A DNA stretch of 64,000 nucleotides. Origin: Cytobacillus firmus (GTDB taxonomy: Bacteria > Bacillota > Bacilli > Bacillales > Cytobacillaceae). Within the stretch, counting starts at the first letter, position 1. Each line of letters starts with the position of its first letter. The stretch is from NCBI RefSeq assembly GCF_023657595.1, contig NZ_CP098323.1, forward strand, positions 2,380,001 to 2,444,000, given 5' to 3'. Below the pieces are notes generated by a model. It ran no database searches. It saw only the letters and a program-made list of their open reading frames with translations, and was not told where the DNA came from. Below, one piece after another: positions 1 through 8,198 of this stretch. The position numbers were made by a program, and so were the translations under genes.

Positions 1-1
1 A

Positions 2-337
2 AATCATGGAGTGCCCGTTCTGGAGTGGGACGATACGGTTAAGGAAACGGCGCGCAAGCACAGCAGCGATATGGCAGAGAATAATTATTTTGACCATACC
101 AATCTGCAGGGCCTCTCCCCTTTTGACAGAATGCAGGCGGATGAAGTTTCATTTATGTTAGCCGGGGAAAACCTTGCTTCCGGTCAATTCAGCAGTATCT
201 TTGCTCACGAAGGATTAATGAATTCACTCGGCCACCGCAAAAATATTCTGCGTAGGGATTATGAATTTTTGGGTGTCGGTGTCGCTTTTAATTCAAAATC
301 ACAGCCTTATTATACGGAAAATTTTTATGCCAACTAA
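2..337 (+). CDS. CAP/SCP-domain protein, YkwD type (5' end cut by window)
   Basis: This is the C-terminal part of a CAP-superfamily (SCP/PR-1) domain; the reading frame is open to the left edge, so the start is missing. Visible family marks are the KHSSDMA helix, FDHT, GENLA and the GHRKNIL signature, then a C-terminal YTENF strand. In Bacillaceae such domains are usually secreted or spore-associated (YkwD/YlbC group), but any signal peptide lies outside the window. A hairpin terminator overlaps its stop codon. Family assignment is firm; the biological role is unknown. Confidence 0.85.
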   Translation, partial: NHGVPVLEWDDTVKETARKHSSDMAENNYFDHTNLQGLSPFDRMQADEVSFMLAGENLASGQFSSIFAHEGLMNSLGHRKNILRRDYEFLGVGVAFNSKSQPYYTENFYAN

Positions 338-366
338 AAGCTCCCGCTTCAGCAGGAGCTTTTTTT
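336..366 (+). terminator. Rho-independent terminator after CAP gene
   Basis: AAAAGCTCC pairs with GGAGCTTTT across a short loop and is followed by a T run; the stem begins inside the stop codon. Confidence 0.85.
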
Positions 367-452
367 CGTTATTTTGCAATCTTCGCTTTAATGAACATTT
401 CCCCCTATAGTGCATACCCTATATCAGCCTATTTAAAATTAGAGGAACGAGG

Positions 453-887
453 GTGAGACAGATGGTTGTAAAGGCACGGGATCAGGATATTGATTTGCTG
501 GCGCGCCTTCTTCGGGCAGAGGCTGAAGGAGAAGGCCAGCAGGGTATGCTAATGGTTGGAAATGTGGGGATTAACCGAATCAGGGGGAATTGTTCTGATT
601 TCAAAGGAATTCGCACCATACCGCAAATGATTTACCAGCCACATGCTTTTGAAGCTGTCCAAAAAGGCTATTTTTATCAGAGGGCAAGGGAAGTGGAAAG
701 AAGACTCGCGCGAAGGGCTGTACGTGGTGAGCGGATCTGGCCATCCAAATTTGCACTATGGTATTTCCGGCCGCCTGGCGAATGTCCGCCCACATGGTAC
801 AATCAGCCCTTAGCCGGAAGATTTAAGCTGCATTGCTTTTACGAGCCTACAGCGGAAGAATGCGAGAATGTTTATAATACATTTTAA
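453..887 (+). CDS. cwlJ: Spore cortex/cell-wall hydrolase CwlJ
   Basis: The 144-residue protein is a full-length hydrolase_2 (SleB/CwlJ catalytic) domain without signal peptide or peptidoglycan-binding domain, which is the CwlJ layout. Typical stretches are LARLLRAEAEGEG with the catalytic-type Glu near residue 23, GNVGINR, FKGIRTI, QMIYQPHAFEAV and the C-terminal ENVYNTF. CwlJ sits in the spore coat and degrades cortex during Ca-dipicolinate-triggered germination. The start may be GTG 453 or ATG 462; the GAGG sequences near 441-451 fit either. A terminator follows directly. Confidence 0.93.
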   Translation: MRQMVVKARDQDIDLLARLLRAEAEGEGQQGMLMVGNVGINRIRGNCSDFKGIRTIPQMIYQPHAFEAVQKGYFYQRAREVERRLARRAVRGERIWPSKFALWYFRPPGECPPTWYNQPLAGRFKLHCFYEPTAEECENVYNTF

Positions 888-890
888 AAG

Positions 891-924
891 AATCCCTGCC
901 AATTGGATACTGGCGGGGATTTTT
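891..924 (+). terminator. Terminator after cwlJ
   Basis: ATCCCTGCCA pairs with TGGCGGGGAT followed by TTTTC. It may serve the convergent YdcF gene too. Confidence 0.8.
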
Positions 925-931
925 CTTGACA

Positions 932-1594
932 TTAAATTTCCTGATCCATCAGAATGCCTTTTTTCACGTAATCAATTATTTTCCCGGCTTCATCAAACGC
1001 TCTTTTTCTCCCATAAGGATGCTGCTTCCATTGCTCTTTCCCGGTTGCACCATCATCAGAACATACGAGAGAGTAGTTTATCCAATTTGGCATATACGTC
1101 AATAATGTTAAGTGCAGCCTCCTCATATGAAATGGAGCCGTCACAACAATGATATTGGAGATGTTCTCCAGCCCGCACATCCGGTCCATAACCAGCATAG
1201 AGGCAAGCACATTTTCTTTTGTATGAAGAGATTTATTTTCAATGAAGAGGTCATTGGGGTGAATTCTGTACAAAATGGCTTTTTTCATTAACATTTCTGC
1301 TTCAGTCATTTCATTGCCCGGCCATTTTACACCACCTGATAAAAGCAGCTTTTTTGCCCTTCCTTCTTGATAAAGCCTGACAGCTTCAGGCAATCGATAT
1401 TCTGCAGCTCTGCTGCTTCCAGGCACAAATATTAAATCTCCTTTTTTCAGATTATCCTCAATCCCATCATAAAGCAGCTTGGAAACATCTTCCTCATTTA
1501 AATGCCTGGGGCTGAATTCCGAGATTTTCACAAACCTTCCCCCTTTCGTTCCCAGCTTATTAACTTCCTGTATTATACTATTCTTCCGGGACAA
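932..1594 (-). CDS. YdcF/DUF218 family protein
   Basis: A DUF218 (YdcF/SanA-type) domain protein of 220 residues. The core motifs are VPGSSRAAEYRLPEAV in place of the usual V-LGG strand, LLLSGGVKWPGNEMTEAEMM-like loop, IENKSLHTKENV and VVTAPFHMRR. No signal peptide or membrane segment is visible, so it is cytoplasmic, unlike SanA. The start is TTG 1594, preceded at good spacing by AAGGAGAG. Members are linked to envelope or nucleotide metabolism, but the substrate is unknown. It is a single gene convergent with cwlJ. Confidence 0.8.
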   Translation of the reverse strand: MSRKNSIIQEVNKLGTKGGRFVKISEFSPRHLNEEDVSKLLYDGIEDNLKKGDLIFVPGSSRAAEYRLPEAVRLYQEGRAKKLLLSGGVKWPGNEMTEAEMLMKKAILYRIHPNDLFIENKSLHTKENVLASMLVMDRMCGLENISNIIVVTAPFHMRRLHLTLLTYMPNWINYSLVCSDDGATGKEQWKQHPYGRKRAFDEAGKIIDYVKKGILMDQEI

Positions 1595-1626
1595 GAGCTC
1601 TCCTTATATATGCCTAGTCAAAAAGA

Positions 1627-1653
1627 AAAAGCAGCGGAAATCCGCTGCTTTTG
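1627..1653 (-). terminator. Terminator after azoreductase gene
   Basis: AAAAGCAGCGG and CCGCTGCTTTT form a perfect stem with an A/T-rich flank on both sides; it lies just past the stop at 1655. Confidence 0.85.
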
Positions 1654-1654
1654 T

Positions 1655-2290
1655 TTAGAAAGTTTTTGCTTTGTCTTTTGCACGGGCAATGGCATCAGCT
1701 TTGATTTCTTCAGCTTTATCAGGCATTGCGTTGTGCCCTTCCACGAACAGACCCTCGAATGAAGGGACGCCGAAGAATTGCATTAATACTGTTAAATAAC
1801 GGTGACCCATTTCCATCTCAGCTGCAGGCCCTTCAGAATAGATGCCTCCACGAGCCTGGATGTGAATCGCTTTTTTGTCAATCAATAACCCGATTGGGCC
1901 TTCAGCCGTATACTTAAATGCCTTGCCGGCTACAGCCACTGAATCAAGATACGCTTTCATTACTGGAGGGAACGAAAAGTTCCAAAGTGGTGTAACAAAC
2001 ACATATTTGTCAGCTGCAACGAATTGTTCGCTTAGTTCGGATAAGCGGCCTACTTTTGTCTTTTCATCTTCAGACAGTTCATCAAAACCTTTGCCTGACT
2101 GAAGCTTGCCCCATCCGCTGAATACATCTACATCAATTGCCGGGACATTTTCCTTGTATAAATCAATATGAACGATTTCATCATTTGGATTAGCTTCCTT
2201 GTAGGAATCAATAAATGCCTTTCCTGTTGCCATACTGTATGACACTTTATCATCATGAGGGTGTGCTGTAATGTATAAAACCTGAGCCAT
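1655..2290 (-). CDS. azoR: FMN-dependent NADH-azoreductase / quinone reductase
   Basis: A 211-residue flavodoxin-like fold protein of the AzoR family. Visible are the N-terminal [17 protein letters not shown] phosphate/FMN-binding loop, [21 protein letters not shown] (the conserved PLWNFS-P-K-YID block) and [14 protein letters not shown] near residue 147. The enzyme reduces quinones and azo compounds with NAD(P)H in the cytosol and usually answers quinone or thiol stress. The ATG at 2290 has AAAGGTGAT upstream. It is monocistronic, bounded by a terminator and a repeat-bearing spacer. Confidence 0.92.
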   Translation of the reverse strand: MAQVLYITAHPHDDKVSYSMATGKAFIDSYKEANPNDEIVHIDLYKENVPAIDVDVFSGWGKLQSGKGFDELSEDEKTKVGRLSELSEQFVAADKYVFVTPLWNFSFPPVMKAYLDSVAVAGKAFKYTAEGPIGLLIDKKAIHIQARGGIYSEGPAAEMEMGHRYLTVLMQFFGVPSFEGLFVEGHNAMPDKAEEIKADAIARAKDKAKTF

Positions 2291-2529
2291 AATTTTATCA
2301 CCTTTCCATTTTGAGTTTTCAAGTTAGTTTGAATCAGAAGTAAAATATGTATTCATCCTGCAGTATGATCATTTTTTATTCTTAATCCGAGATAATCATA
2401 TTCAAAACAAAAAAGATTTTCAAATGATTTGCTCATGCTATTTTTTAATACCCAAAATTAAGGATGGATAATCCTCAATAAAATAGGCCCTTTTTTCAAA
2501 GCTTCTGTTTTTTTGTTTATGAAGTCAGC

Positions 2530-2717
2530 CCGTTGATTCCGCTCCACGCACGCAGCGAACCCGCGGGGAGGAATGTGAGCCTCCTCAGCTTCGCTTGGGG
2601 GGTCTCACACTTCTCTCTCCTCCCGCATGACATTGAATAAGCTTCCTCGAATGAACACCGAACGAAGGAAATGGCGTCAGCATTTTCGAGTATCAAGTGC
2701 CTTCCGCTCAATCAACT
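2530..2717. repeat. Dispersed Bacillaceae repeat (GTTGATT-GGAGCGGAAGG...GGAAATCAAC type), long copy
   Basis: On the minus strand this begins GTTGATTGAGCGGAAGGCAC and ends GGAGCGGAATCAAC, enclosing GC-rich blocks TGCGGGAGGAGAG and CTCCCCGCGGG. Related, smaller copies occur at 24534 and 63512. The centre carries extra AT-rich sequence not found in the other copies. The rest of the 2291-2803 gap shows only presumed promoter DNA. The element type is known from Bacillus genomes by recollection; its function is unknown. Confidence 0.6.
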
Positions 2718-2774
2718 CAGAGGTCTAATTTAATTACATATCCAAAAAATAGAAACTTAACTTTACGAATATAA

Positions 2775-2800
2775 CAAAAAAAAGACCCCAAAAGGGTCCT
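2775..2800 (-). terminator. Terminator after small ORF 2804-2953
   Basis: On the minus strand GGACCC-TTTT-GGGTC is followed by a run of nine T, four bases past the stop codon. Confidence 0.85.
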
Positions 2801-2803
2801 TAT

Positions 2804-2953
2804 TTATTCTTGTTCTTTAGGTGAATATGGATTGGTTCCGATGTTTTTTCTCATTTCATCTGTTAGTTCAAAAGGAATGCTTGAAGTTGCTTCATCGTCT
2901 GTTTCGTAGTTCATTTGTACGCTTCCATCAAAATGAAATGGTTTGTTTTCCAT
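2804..2953 (-). CDS. Small acidic protein, 49 residues
   Basis: A 49-codon frame starts with ATG 2953, preceded by AGAGGTGATC at normal spacing, and ends four bases before a strong terminator, so it has the full anatomy of a gene. The product begins MENKPFHFDG and ends NPYSPKEQE; it is hydrophilic and acidic with no membrane segment or cysteine. I do not recognise the family. It lies between azoR and the CorC-like gene, all on the minus strand but separated by terminators. Confidence 0.7.
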   Translation of the reverse strand: MENKPFHFDGSVQMNYETDDEATSSIPFELTDEMRKNIGTNPYSPKEQE

Positions 2954-3092
2954 GCTAAGATCACCTCTAACTTTATTGTTTTTATTACATTATATACTAA
3001 AAAGGACCTATTTTTTCAGAAAAATAAAAATTATTTATTTATTTTCCTGTACCTATTGTTCCCGAATATACCCTGGTTTATTTATTGATAAT

Positions 3093-3125
3093 AAAAAAGC
3101 ATTATTCCCGCGCGGAAATAATGCT
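3093..3125 (-). terminator. Terminator after CNNM/CorC gene
   Basis: GCATTATTTCC-GCGC-GGAATAATGC followed by TTTTTTA on the minus strand, just past the stop at 3134. Confidence 0.85.
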
Positions 3126-3133
3126 CATATATA

Positions 3134-4363
3134 TCAAGGTGTTTTTTTCTTAATTTCGACAAGCTTAATTCTGTTGTCTACAATTGATTTTATTTCAAAA
3201 TGCAGATGATGGTATTCGAATGTTTCCCCTTCTTCAGGAAAATGACTCAGTTCTTTTAGTAAAAATCCTGCAAGGATGTCTTCCTCTTCGGGGATTTTTG
3301 TTTTAAAGACTTCATTGATTCTGCGGATTGCCAGTTTGCCGTGAACAATAATGTGGTTTTCCGTTAATTCGTCGATCAGGACTTCCGCATTTTCATCCGT
3401 TTCATCTTCAATTTCCTGGCCAAGCATCGCTTCAAGAATATCCTCATGTGTGATGATGCCTTTTGTCCCGCCATATTCATCAAGAACAATGGCAAGGTGC
3501 TTCCTTTCTTTCATCATCATTTTGAACACCCTGTCAATGCTATGAAATTCATATACAAATAAAGGCTCTAAATCAGTAAAATCCTTTAAGGACTTCTCAG
3601 GCTGATTGGACCAGGAGAGCAAAAGCTTAGCATGGAAAACCCCGACAATATTATCCATATTATCTTTATACACCGGATACCTTGTAAAACGATTATCCAA
3701 CACTATATTCTTTGCTTCTTCCATCGTTGCTTCAAATGGAATGCCTTCAATTTCCATTCGCGGCGTTTTTAGCGCATCGCTGACATCTAAATTATAAAAA
3801 TCAATGATCCCTTTAATTCGCTGTGTTTCTTCTTCATGGAAGGTTCCTTCGCTGGCAGCAATATCAACCATGGTGATGAGCTCTTCTTTGGATACGGATA
3901 CAGCTTCTCCATTATTTTTTGAAAGAAATTTAATAATTCCCCTCGTAAACCTGGATATTAGAAAAGTGACCGGCTTTAAAATCAGCATAAGAATTCGAAT
4001 GATCGGAAATACAATATAAGCAATTTTGTCGGAAAAGCTTGCTGCGATGGATTTTGGCAGAACTTCCGCAAATAAAATTAATGCTACAGTCAGAATTCCC
4101 GTTGCCACCCCTACATTGAAATCATAATCAAGCGCAATTATGGTAACCAGTGTAGGCAGCATGATATTAGCAATGTTATTGCCAATCAAAATGGATGTAA
4201 TCATCTCATCAGGCTTTGACACCACATCCAAAATTCTTTGTGCTTTCTTATCATTATTATCTGCTCTGGATTTTAATTTCATTTTGTTAACAGCAGTTAA
4301 TGCAGTCTCACTTCCTGACAGGAAAAAGGACATGAACATAAAAAACAAAATAGCAATGAACAA
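3134..4363 (-). CDS. CNNM/CorC-family (HlyC/CorC) transporter
   Basis: A 409-residue protein with the standard order: N-terminal DUF21/CNNM membrane domain (about residues 1-170, starting SGSETALTAVNKMKLK), a CBS pair (about 195-320, with TRYPVYKDNMDNIVGV and IVLDEYGGTKGIITHEDILEAMLG) and a C-terminal CorC_HlyC domain ending at about 405. Relatives (YhdP/MpfA/YrkA) export magnesium or sodium across the cytoplasmic membrane, with the CBS pair sensing nucleotide-Mg. No Mg riboswitch is evident upstream. It is monocistronic. The exact cation cannot be read from the sequence. Confidence 0.9.
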   Translation of the reverse strand: MFIAILFFMFMSFFLSGSETALTAVNKMKLKSRADNNDKKAQRILDVVSKPDEMITSILIGNNIANIMLPTLVTIIALDYDFNVGVATGILTVALILFAEVLPKSIAASFSDKIAYIVFPIIRILMLILKPVTFLISRFTRGIIKFLSKNNGEAVSVSKEELITMVDIAASEGTFHEEETQRIKGIIDFYNLDVSDALKTPRMEIEGIPFEATMEEAKNIVLDNRFTRYPVYKDNMDNIVGVFHAKLLLSWSNQPEKSLKDFTDLEPLFVYEFHSIDRVFKMMMKERKHLAIVLDEYGGTKGIITHEDILEAMLGQEIEDETDENAEVLIDELTENHIIVHGKLAIRRINEVFKTKIPEEEDILAGFLLKELSHFPEEGETFEYHHLHFEIKSIVDNRIKLVEIKKKTP

Positions 4364-4544
4364 AGTTGATTTCCTCCAATATTAATCCATTTTTAATTGT
4401 TTTTACCCGATTGACATCCGAAAAAACGGAGCTGGGCAATTTTGTCTGCTAAACCATCATTATAAAGTAATTGGAATTATATCGAAAATTTAAAGCATTT
4501 ACTCAATCTGCTCTTTTCATTTGCTTTCAATAAAGTGAAACTTC

Positions 4545-4672
4545 AATCAGTGGGGGTATCCTTATCCCCCACTGATTGTTAGTTGAACCAATCGGGCCTT
4601 TACGGGCAGTTTGACCCCCGCTTATCCTCCTTTGATTCCTCTGAGTCTTGAAGTGGGGGTCTTACTGCCCGT
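4545..4672. repeat. Two adjacent long inverted repeats (palindromic element)
   Basis: First stem: AATCAGTGGGGG (4545-4556) with CCCCCACTGATT (4566-4577). Second stem: ACGGGCAGT-TT-GACCCCC (4602-4619) with GGGGGTC-TT-ACTGCCCGT (4655-4672). Both are perfect apart from the opposed TT pairs. The element fills the 4364-4745 gap between divergent genes and lacks T tracts, so it is not a simple terminator. Confidence 0.8.
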
Positions 4673-4745
4673 TAGACTGCGATAAAATATCTCTCTTTGT
4701 CCATAATAAACATGATTAAGTAACTTGAAGGAAGATGAGAAGGAT

Positions 4746-6017
4746 ATGCGCAAGCTGATTTTGCTGCTTTGCAGCTTCCTGTTTATTATCCCGTCAGATG
4801 CATGGGGAGATACGGCAGAAAACCATTTGCAGGCAGCTTTTATACGAAATGGCTATTTGTGGATCAAGACCGGAGCGGCTGAAGAACAGATTACTGCGGA
4901 ACCTGGAAATTTCACAAATACGCCAAAGTGGTCCTATGATGGCCAATGGCTCCTATACGAAAAAAAATTGCAGGAACCCCAATCGCCTGATATGGAAAAC
5001 AGCACAGAGATATGGGTATACAATGTAAAGTCAAAGAAGCATAAAAGGATTTTTCAAGGGGGCGGGAATGCCAAATGGGCACCTTCCGATTACAGGATTG
5101 CTTTCACCAGCAACGGAGTCTTAAACATATCCGATCTGGATCAATTCTATAATATCGCTTTAGGAGTAGATGATTATAATTGGTATCCTGACGGAAAAAG
5201 ATTTATTTTATCTTCAAGCGCCGTCTTAAAGCCGGATGGCTGGACCAGCCCCATTCTATATAAGGTTCAACTGCCGGAAAAACTTGAAAATATGAACTTG
5301 ACTCAGCATGTGAAACCGATATTTTCTATACCTAAGGAAATAGGCAACGGCAAGGCATCCATTATGGCTATAAACGCTACCACATTGGAATTCTCACCAG
5401 ACGGGCAATGGATTTCTTTCATAGTAAGTCCAACTGCATCCCTGGCCATGGACAGTGATATGGTTTGTGTCATTTCTCCTGATGGGAAGAATTTTGAAGT
5501 TCTTGATGAGATGATCCTTCATCTTGACGTTCCTAAGTGGGCGCCGGGCAGGAATTTATTGGGCTACATTGCGGGCGGGGGCAGAATTGTCATGGGCTTC
5601 AAAAACAAAAAATTGAAGGTGGCTGAATTGCCTGCTATTAAAACCTTGAACCTTACCCCTGCTAAATTTGCGGAAATGGGCTTTACGTGGGTCGATAATG
5701 AAAGGCTCGTAGCTTCACGCGTGGATGAAAGTGAATGGTCAAATGATCCGCAGAGGCGGCCGGAACCAACACTCTGTCTGATTCAGCTCAGCAAGACCCA
5801 GCAGACGAGAATCACCTATCCCAAAAATTCAATTGGAGATTATAACCCTCTTTACCTAAAGACATCCGGTAAATTAACATGGGTCAGAAAAAAGCTTGCA
5901 GAGCAAAAAGGAGATTTATGGATTGCTGAACTTAGCGGAAAAAATGCGAAGCTATGGGCAAAGGATGTTGAACAATATTCATTTTATGAAAACAGTGGTC
6001 AAAAAAGCGGTTCCTAA
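4746..6017 (+). CDS. Secreted TolB-like beta-propeller protein
   Basis: The protein starts with a signal peptide (MRKLILLLCSFLFIIPSDAWG, cleavage after about residue 21) and then carries five or so WD40-like/PD40 blades: PKWSYDGQWLLYE, AKWAPSDYRIAFTSNG, YNWYPDGKRFILSS, LEFSPDGQWISFIV and PKWAPGRNLLGYIAGG. Start ATG 4746 is chosen because it opens the signal peptide; a TTG 21 bases upstream is the alternative. The fold is confident. Function is unknown; it may bind a ligand at the cell surface. It stands alone, ending in a terminator whose loop contains the stop codon. Confidence 0.78.
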   Translation: MRKLILLLCSFLFIIPSDAWGDTAENHLQAAFIRNGYLWIKTGAAEEQITAEPGNFTNTPKWSYDGQWLLYEKKLQEPQSPDMENSTEIWVYNVKSKKHKRIFQGGGNAKWAPSDYRIAFTSNGVLNISDLDQFYNIALGVDDYNWYPDGKRFILSSSAVLKPDGWTSPILYKVQLPEKLENMNLTQHVKPIFSIPKEIGNGKASIMAINATTLEFSPDGQWISFIVSPTASLAMDSDMVCVISPDGKNFEVLDEMILHLDVPKWAPGRNLLGYIAGGGRIVMGFKNKKLKVAELPAIKTLNLTPAKFAEMGFTWVDNERLVASRVDESEWSNDPQRRPEPTLCLIQLSKTQQTRITYPKNSIGDYNPLYLKTSGKLTWVRKKLAEQKGDLWIAELSGKNAKLWAKDVEQYSFYENSGQKSGS

Positions 6018-6036
6018 ATGGAATCGCTCTTTGTTT
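6003..6036 (+). terminator. Terminator overlapping the stop of the propeller gene
   Basis: AGCGGTTCC-TAAAT-GGAATCGCT then CTTTGTTT; the TAA stop lies in the loop. It sits between convergent genes. Confidence 0.7.
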
Positions 6037-6734
6037 CAGTCCGATTGATGTTCTATTTTGTGTATATAAAGGAATACCTCCTCTAATGAGGAACATTTAT
6101 ATTCTTTGTAAGCTTGATCAAGCGTTCCATAAAATTTTATTTTCCCGTTAAATAAGATAATCAGTTTGTCGGCGATTTCTATGGCGTCCCTCATAATGTG
6201 ACTGCTGATAATGATCGTTTTATTTTTCTCTTTCAACTCCTTTATTATCTTTTTAAGCTGAATAACCCAATAGGGATCCAATCCGTCTGTCGGTTCATCA
6301 AGGATATAGATGTCCGTATCGGCGAGCAGACACTGAGCCAGATTAAGCCGCTGACTCATCCCTTTTGAAAATCCTCCAGCTTTCTGGTTCCGTTCGCTCC
6401 ATAAGCCTGTTTTTTCTAAAACTAATTTGATCGCTTCCTTGTTCTTATTTAAAAATCGACCATAATAATCAAGGATTTCATAAGGTGTAAGCTCTGCTGG
6501 GAACATCATTTGGTCAGGCATGTAAGCAAATGGCTTCCGCTGTTTCGAATGGAACTCCACACTTCCAGTGGTGGGACTTTCAACACCTGTAAGCATTTTG
6601 ATCATTGTACTTTTTCCCGCTCCATTCCCCCCGCACAATACGATACATTCCCCCTGATCAATGTGGAGATTCAGCGGTGCTAATGCTGTCTTCTTTTTAT
6701 ATGCTTTGTATAACTCCTTCAATTCCACTATCAT
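6036..6734 (-). CDS. nosF: ABC transporter ATPase, NosF type
   Basis: An ABC ATPase of about 232 residues with Walker A GGNGAGKST, Q/D-region MPDQMMF, signature FSKGMSQRLNLAQ and Walker B IYILDEPTDGLDP followed by the SSH switch. Together with the permease directly upstream it forms a NosFY-type exporter, thought to supply sulfur for NosZ copper-centre assembly. The start ATG 6734 has GAGGTG inside the 3' end of nosY and lies one base past the nosY stop, so translation is coupled. Last gene of the nosDLYF run. NosF naming rests on context; by sequence alone it is a generic ABC-2 ATPase. Confidence 0.85.
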   Translation of the reverse strand: MIVELKELYKAYKKKTALAPLNLHIDQGECIVLCGGNGAGKSTMIKMLTGVESPTTGSVEFHSKQRKPFAYMPDQMMFPAELTPYEILDYYGRFLNKNKEAIKLVLEKTGLWSERNQKAGGFSKGMSQRLNLAQCLLADTDIYILDEPTDGLDPYWVIQLKKIIKELKEKNKTIIISSHIMRDAIEIADKLIILFNGKIKFYGTLDQAYKEYKCSSLEEVFLYIHKIEHQSD

Positions 6735-6735
6735 T

Positions 6736-7689
6736 TTATACACCTCTTTTCGTTAAAAGCCGGGCTGAAGATAGGATGGTGATTAGAATTATGAGTGAGA
6801 TGGATACTGTAAGGGCAATTGCTAAAGACCCATTTGTCCCCCACTTTTCGATTATGAGGTATTCAGGTCCAAATACATATTCAGAATTCAGTTTAGAGAT
6901 CGACCATACGCGGACGGATTCAACCGGGTTCAGAAGGATAAACAAGAACAGGCTGTTTTGCTTGAATGCATATGGAACCCACCCGATGACAGAAAAGATG
7001 ATAAATTCGTATATAAACACCATGAGAATCCAGAATATAATGGCTGCTGACAGTCCCTGCATCCTTGTTTTGGAAAGGGCTCCAATGAGTAAGGATGCCG
7101 CTGAGAATACAAGGATTACAAGCATATTCACCAGCAAAAAAACTTGATAAATATGTGCATTAAAAGAGCTTCCCGCCAAAGAGAAAATCAAGCCGAATAT
7201 CCCATATGAAATGCCTATTACATAGAATAGTGAAAGGACTAAAGCCAGGTATTTACTGATCAGATAATATCCTGAAGATGCCTGATAGGTTCTGTATAAG
7301 GATAATCTCCCATTTTCTTTATCGGCAATAATCGAACTCCCGCCAAGAATCATGCAGATGACCGGAATCATCCAAAGAGATAGATTGATCAGCATGGCAA
7401 TCGAACGGTTGTAGGCAGACTGGCTGAATCCCGCTGCATTGCCCTCTTCCGCCTTTATTTCTTTTAGGCCGTAATATTCCGGGTTCACACCCATTGTCTC
7501 AATATTGTCATTAACACCCTCCAGCCCATACGTTACTTCAGCGGGATCGGATTTTACAGACTGAAGGCCATACAAATAAAGGAGAACTGCCAGAAAGAAA
7601 AATAAAATCATAAAATTAAAAAGCCATCTGCTTCTTAAAAGCAGCCGAAGTTCATGTTTTGTCATAGAATACAAAAGTCCGGGATTCAT
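6736..7689 (-). CDS. nosY: ABC-2 permease, NosY type
   Basis: A 317-residue membrane protein with about six transmembrane helices: one at residues 23-43, then after a large outside loop (about 45-105) helices near 115, 160, 190, 220 and 290. The MTKHELRLLLRSRW start and the IIADKENGRLSLYRTYQ amphipathic stretch are typical of ABC-2/NosY permeases. It pairs with the ATPase that follows. Transcribed with nosD, nosL and nosF; the nosL-nosY gap is only 35 bases. Confidence 0.85.
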   Translation of the reverse strand: MNPGLLYSMTKHELRLLLRSRWLFNFMILFFFLAVLLYLYGLQSVKSDPAEVTYGLEGVNDNIETMGVNPEYYGLKEIKAEEGNAAGFSQSAYNRSIAMLINLSLWMIPVICMILGGSSIIADKENGRLSLYRTYQASSGYYLISKYLALVLSLFYVIGISYGIFGLIFSLAGSSFNAHIYQVFLLVNMLVILVFSAASLLIGALSKTRMQGLSAAIIFWILMVFIYEFIIFSVIGWVPYAFKQNSLFLFILLNPVESVRVWSISKLNSEYVFGPEYLIIEKWGTNGSLAIALTVSISLIILITILSSARLLTKRGV

Positions 7690-7724
7690 ATTGATTCCTC
7701 CTCGTGCTGAGGGTATTTATCTTG

Positions 7725-8198
7725 TTAATGACTGTGATTCTTTCCATCTCCTTTAAAGCTCTTCATATCAGCTTCCAGAAGCTCATCTTTGGAGTACACA
7801 GTTCCACCGTGCTTCTTTCGGTATTCCTCGGCTTTTTTCAATGATTCAAAAGCTGCTATTCCATAGCTCATGGGGCTATCAATATCGCTGTTCTGTATAA
7901 ATGCAGCAGCATCAAACAATATCCATTCCCTGCTGAGATAATCATGTACAAAGGCTGCCTCATATTCAGGCTTCTCAGTCTGTAAATATTGTGTCATACA
8001 CCCAATATCATCGAACAATACAGGCTCACCGCTTTTTAAAATAAGCTGTGCTGCTGATTCCAAATCAGCAATCCCCATATTGCAGGCAGTACAGCTATCC
8101 TCATTCAGTTTGATTTCTGCCGGCTCCGATGCTGATGTAGAGCATGCACTCAGCAATAATGTGAGAACAGCCATTAGGATAACAGGTCTAAATCTCAT
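7725..8198 (-). CDS. nosL: NosL copper chaperone lipoprotein
   Basis: A lipoprotein with lipobox LLSAC near residue 20 and the NosL copper motif CTACNMGI about 20 residues further, then VLFDDIGCMTQYL. NosL delivers Cu(I) to apo-NosZ outside the membrane. The start is ATG 8198, preceded by GGGAGGA; a longer frame from 8213 is less likely. The gene overlaps the 3' end of nosD by 11 bases. No nosZ is in the window, so its client is either elsewhere or lost. Confidence 0.93.
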   Translation of the reverse strand: MRFRPVILMAVLTLLLSACSTSASEPAEIKLNEDSCTACNMGIADLESAAQLILKSGEPVLFDDIGCMTQYLQTEKPEYEAAFVHDYLSREWILFDAAAFIQNSDIDSPMSYGIAAFESLKKAEEYRKKHGGTVYSKDELLEADMKSFKGDGKNHSH

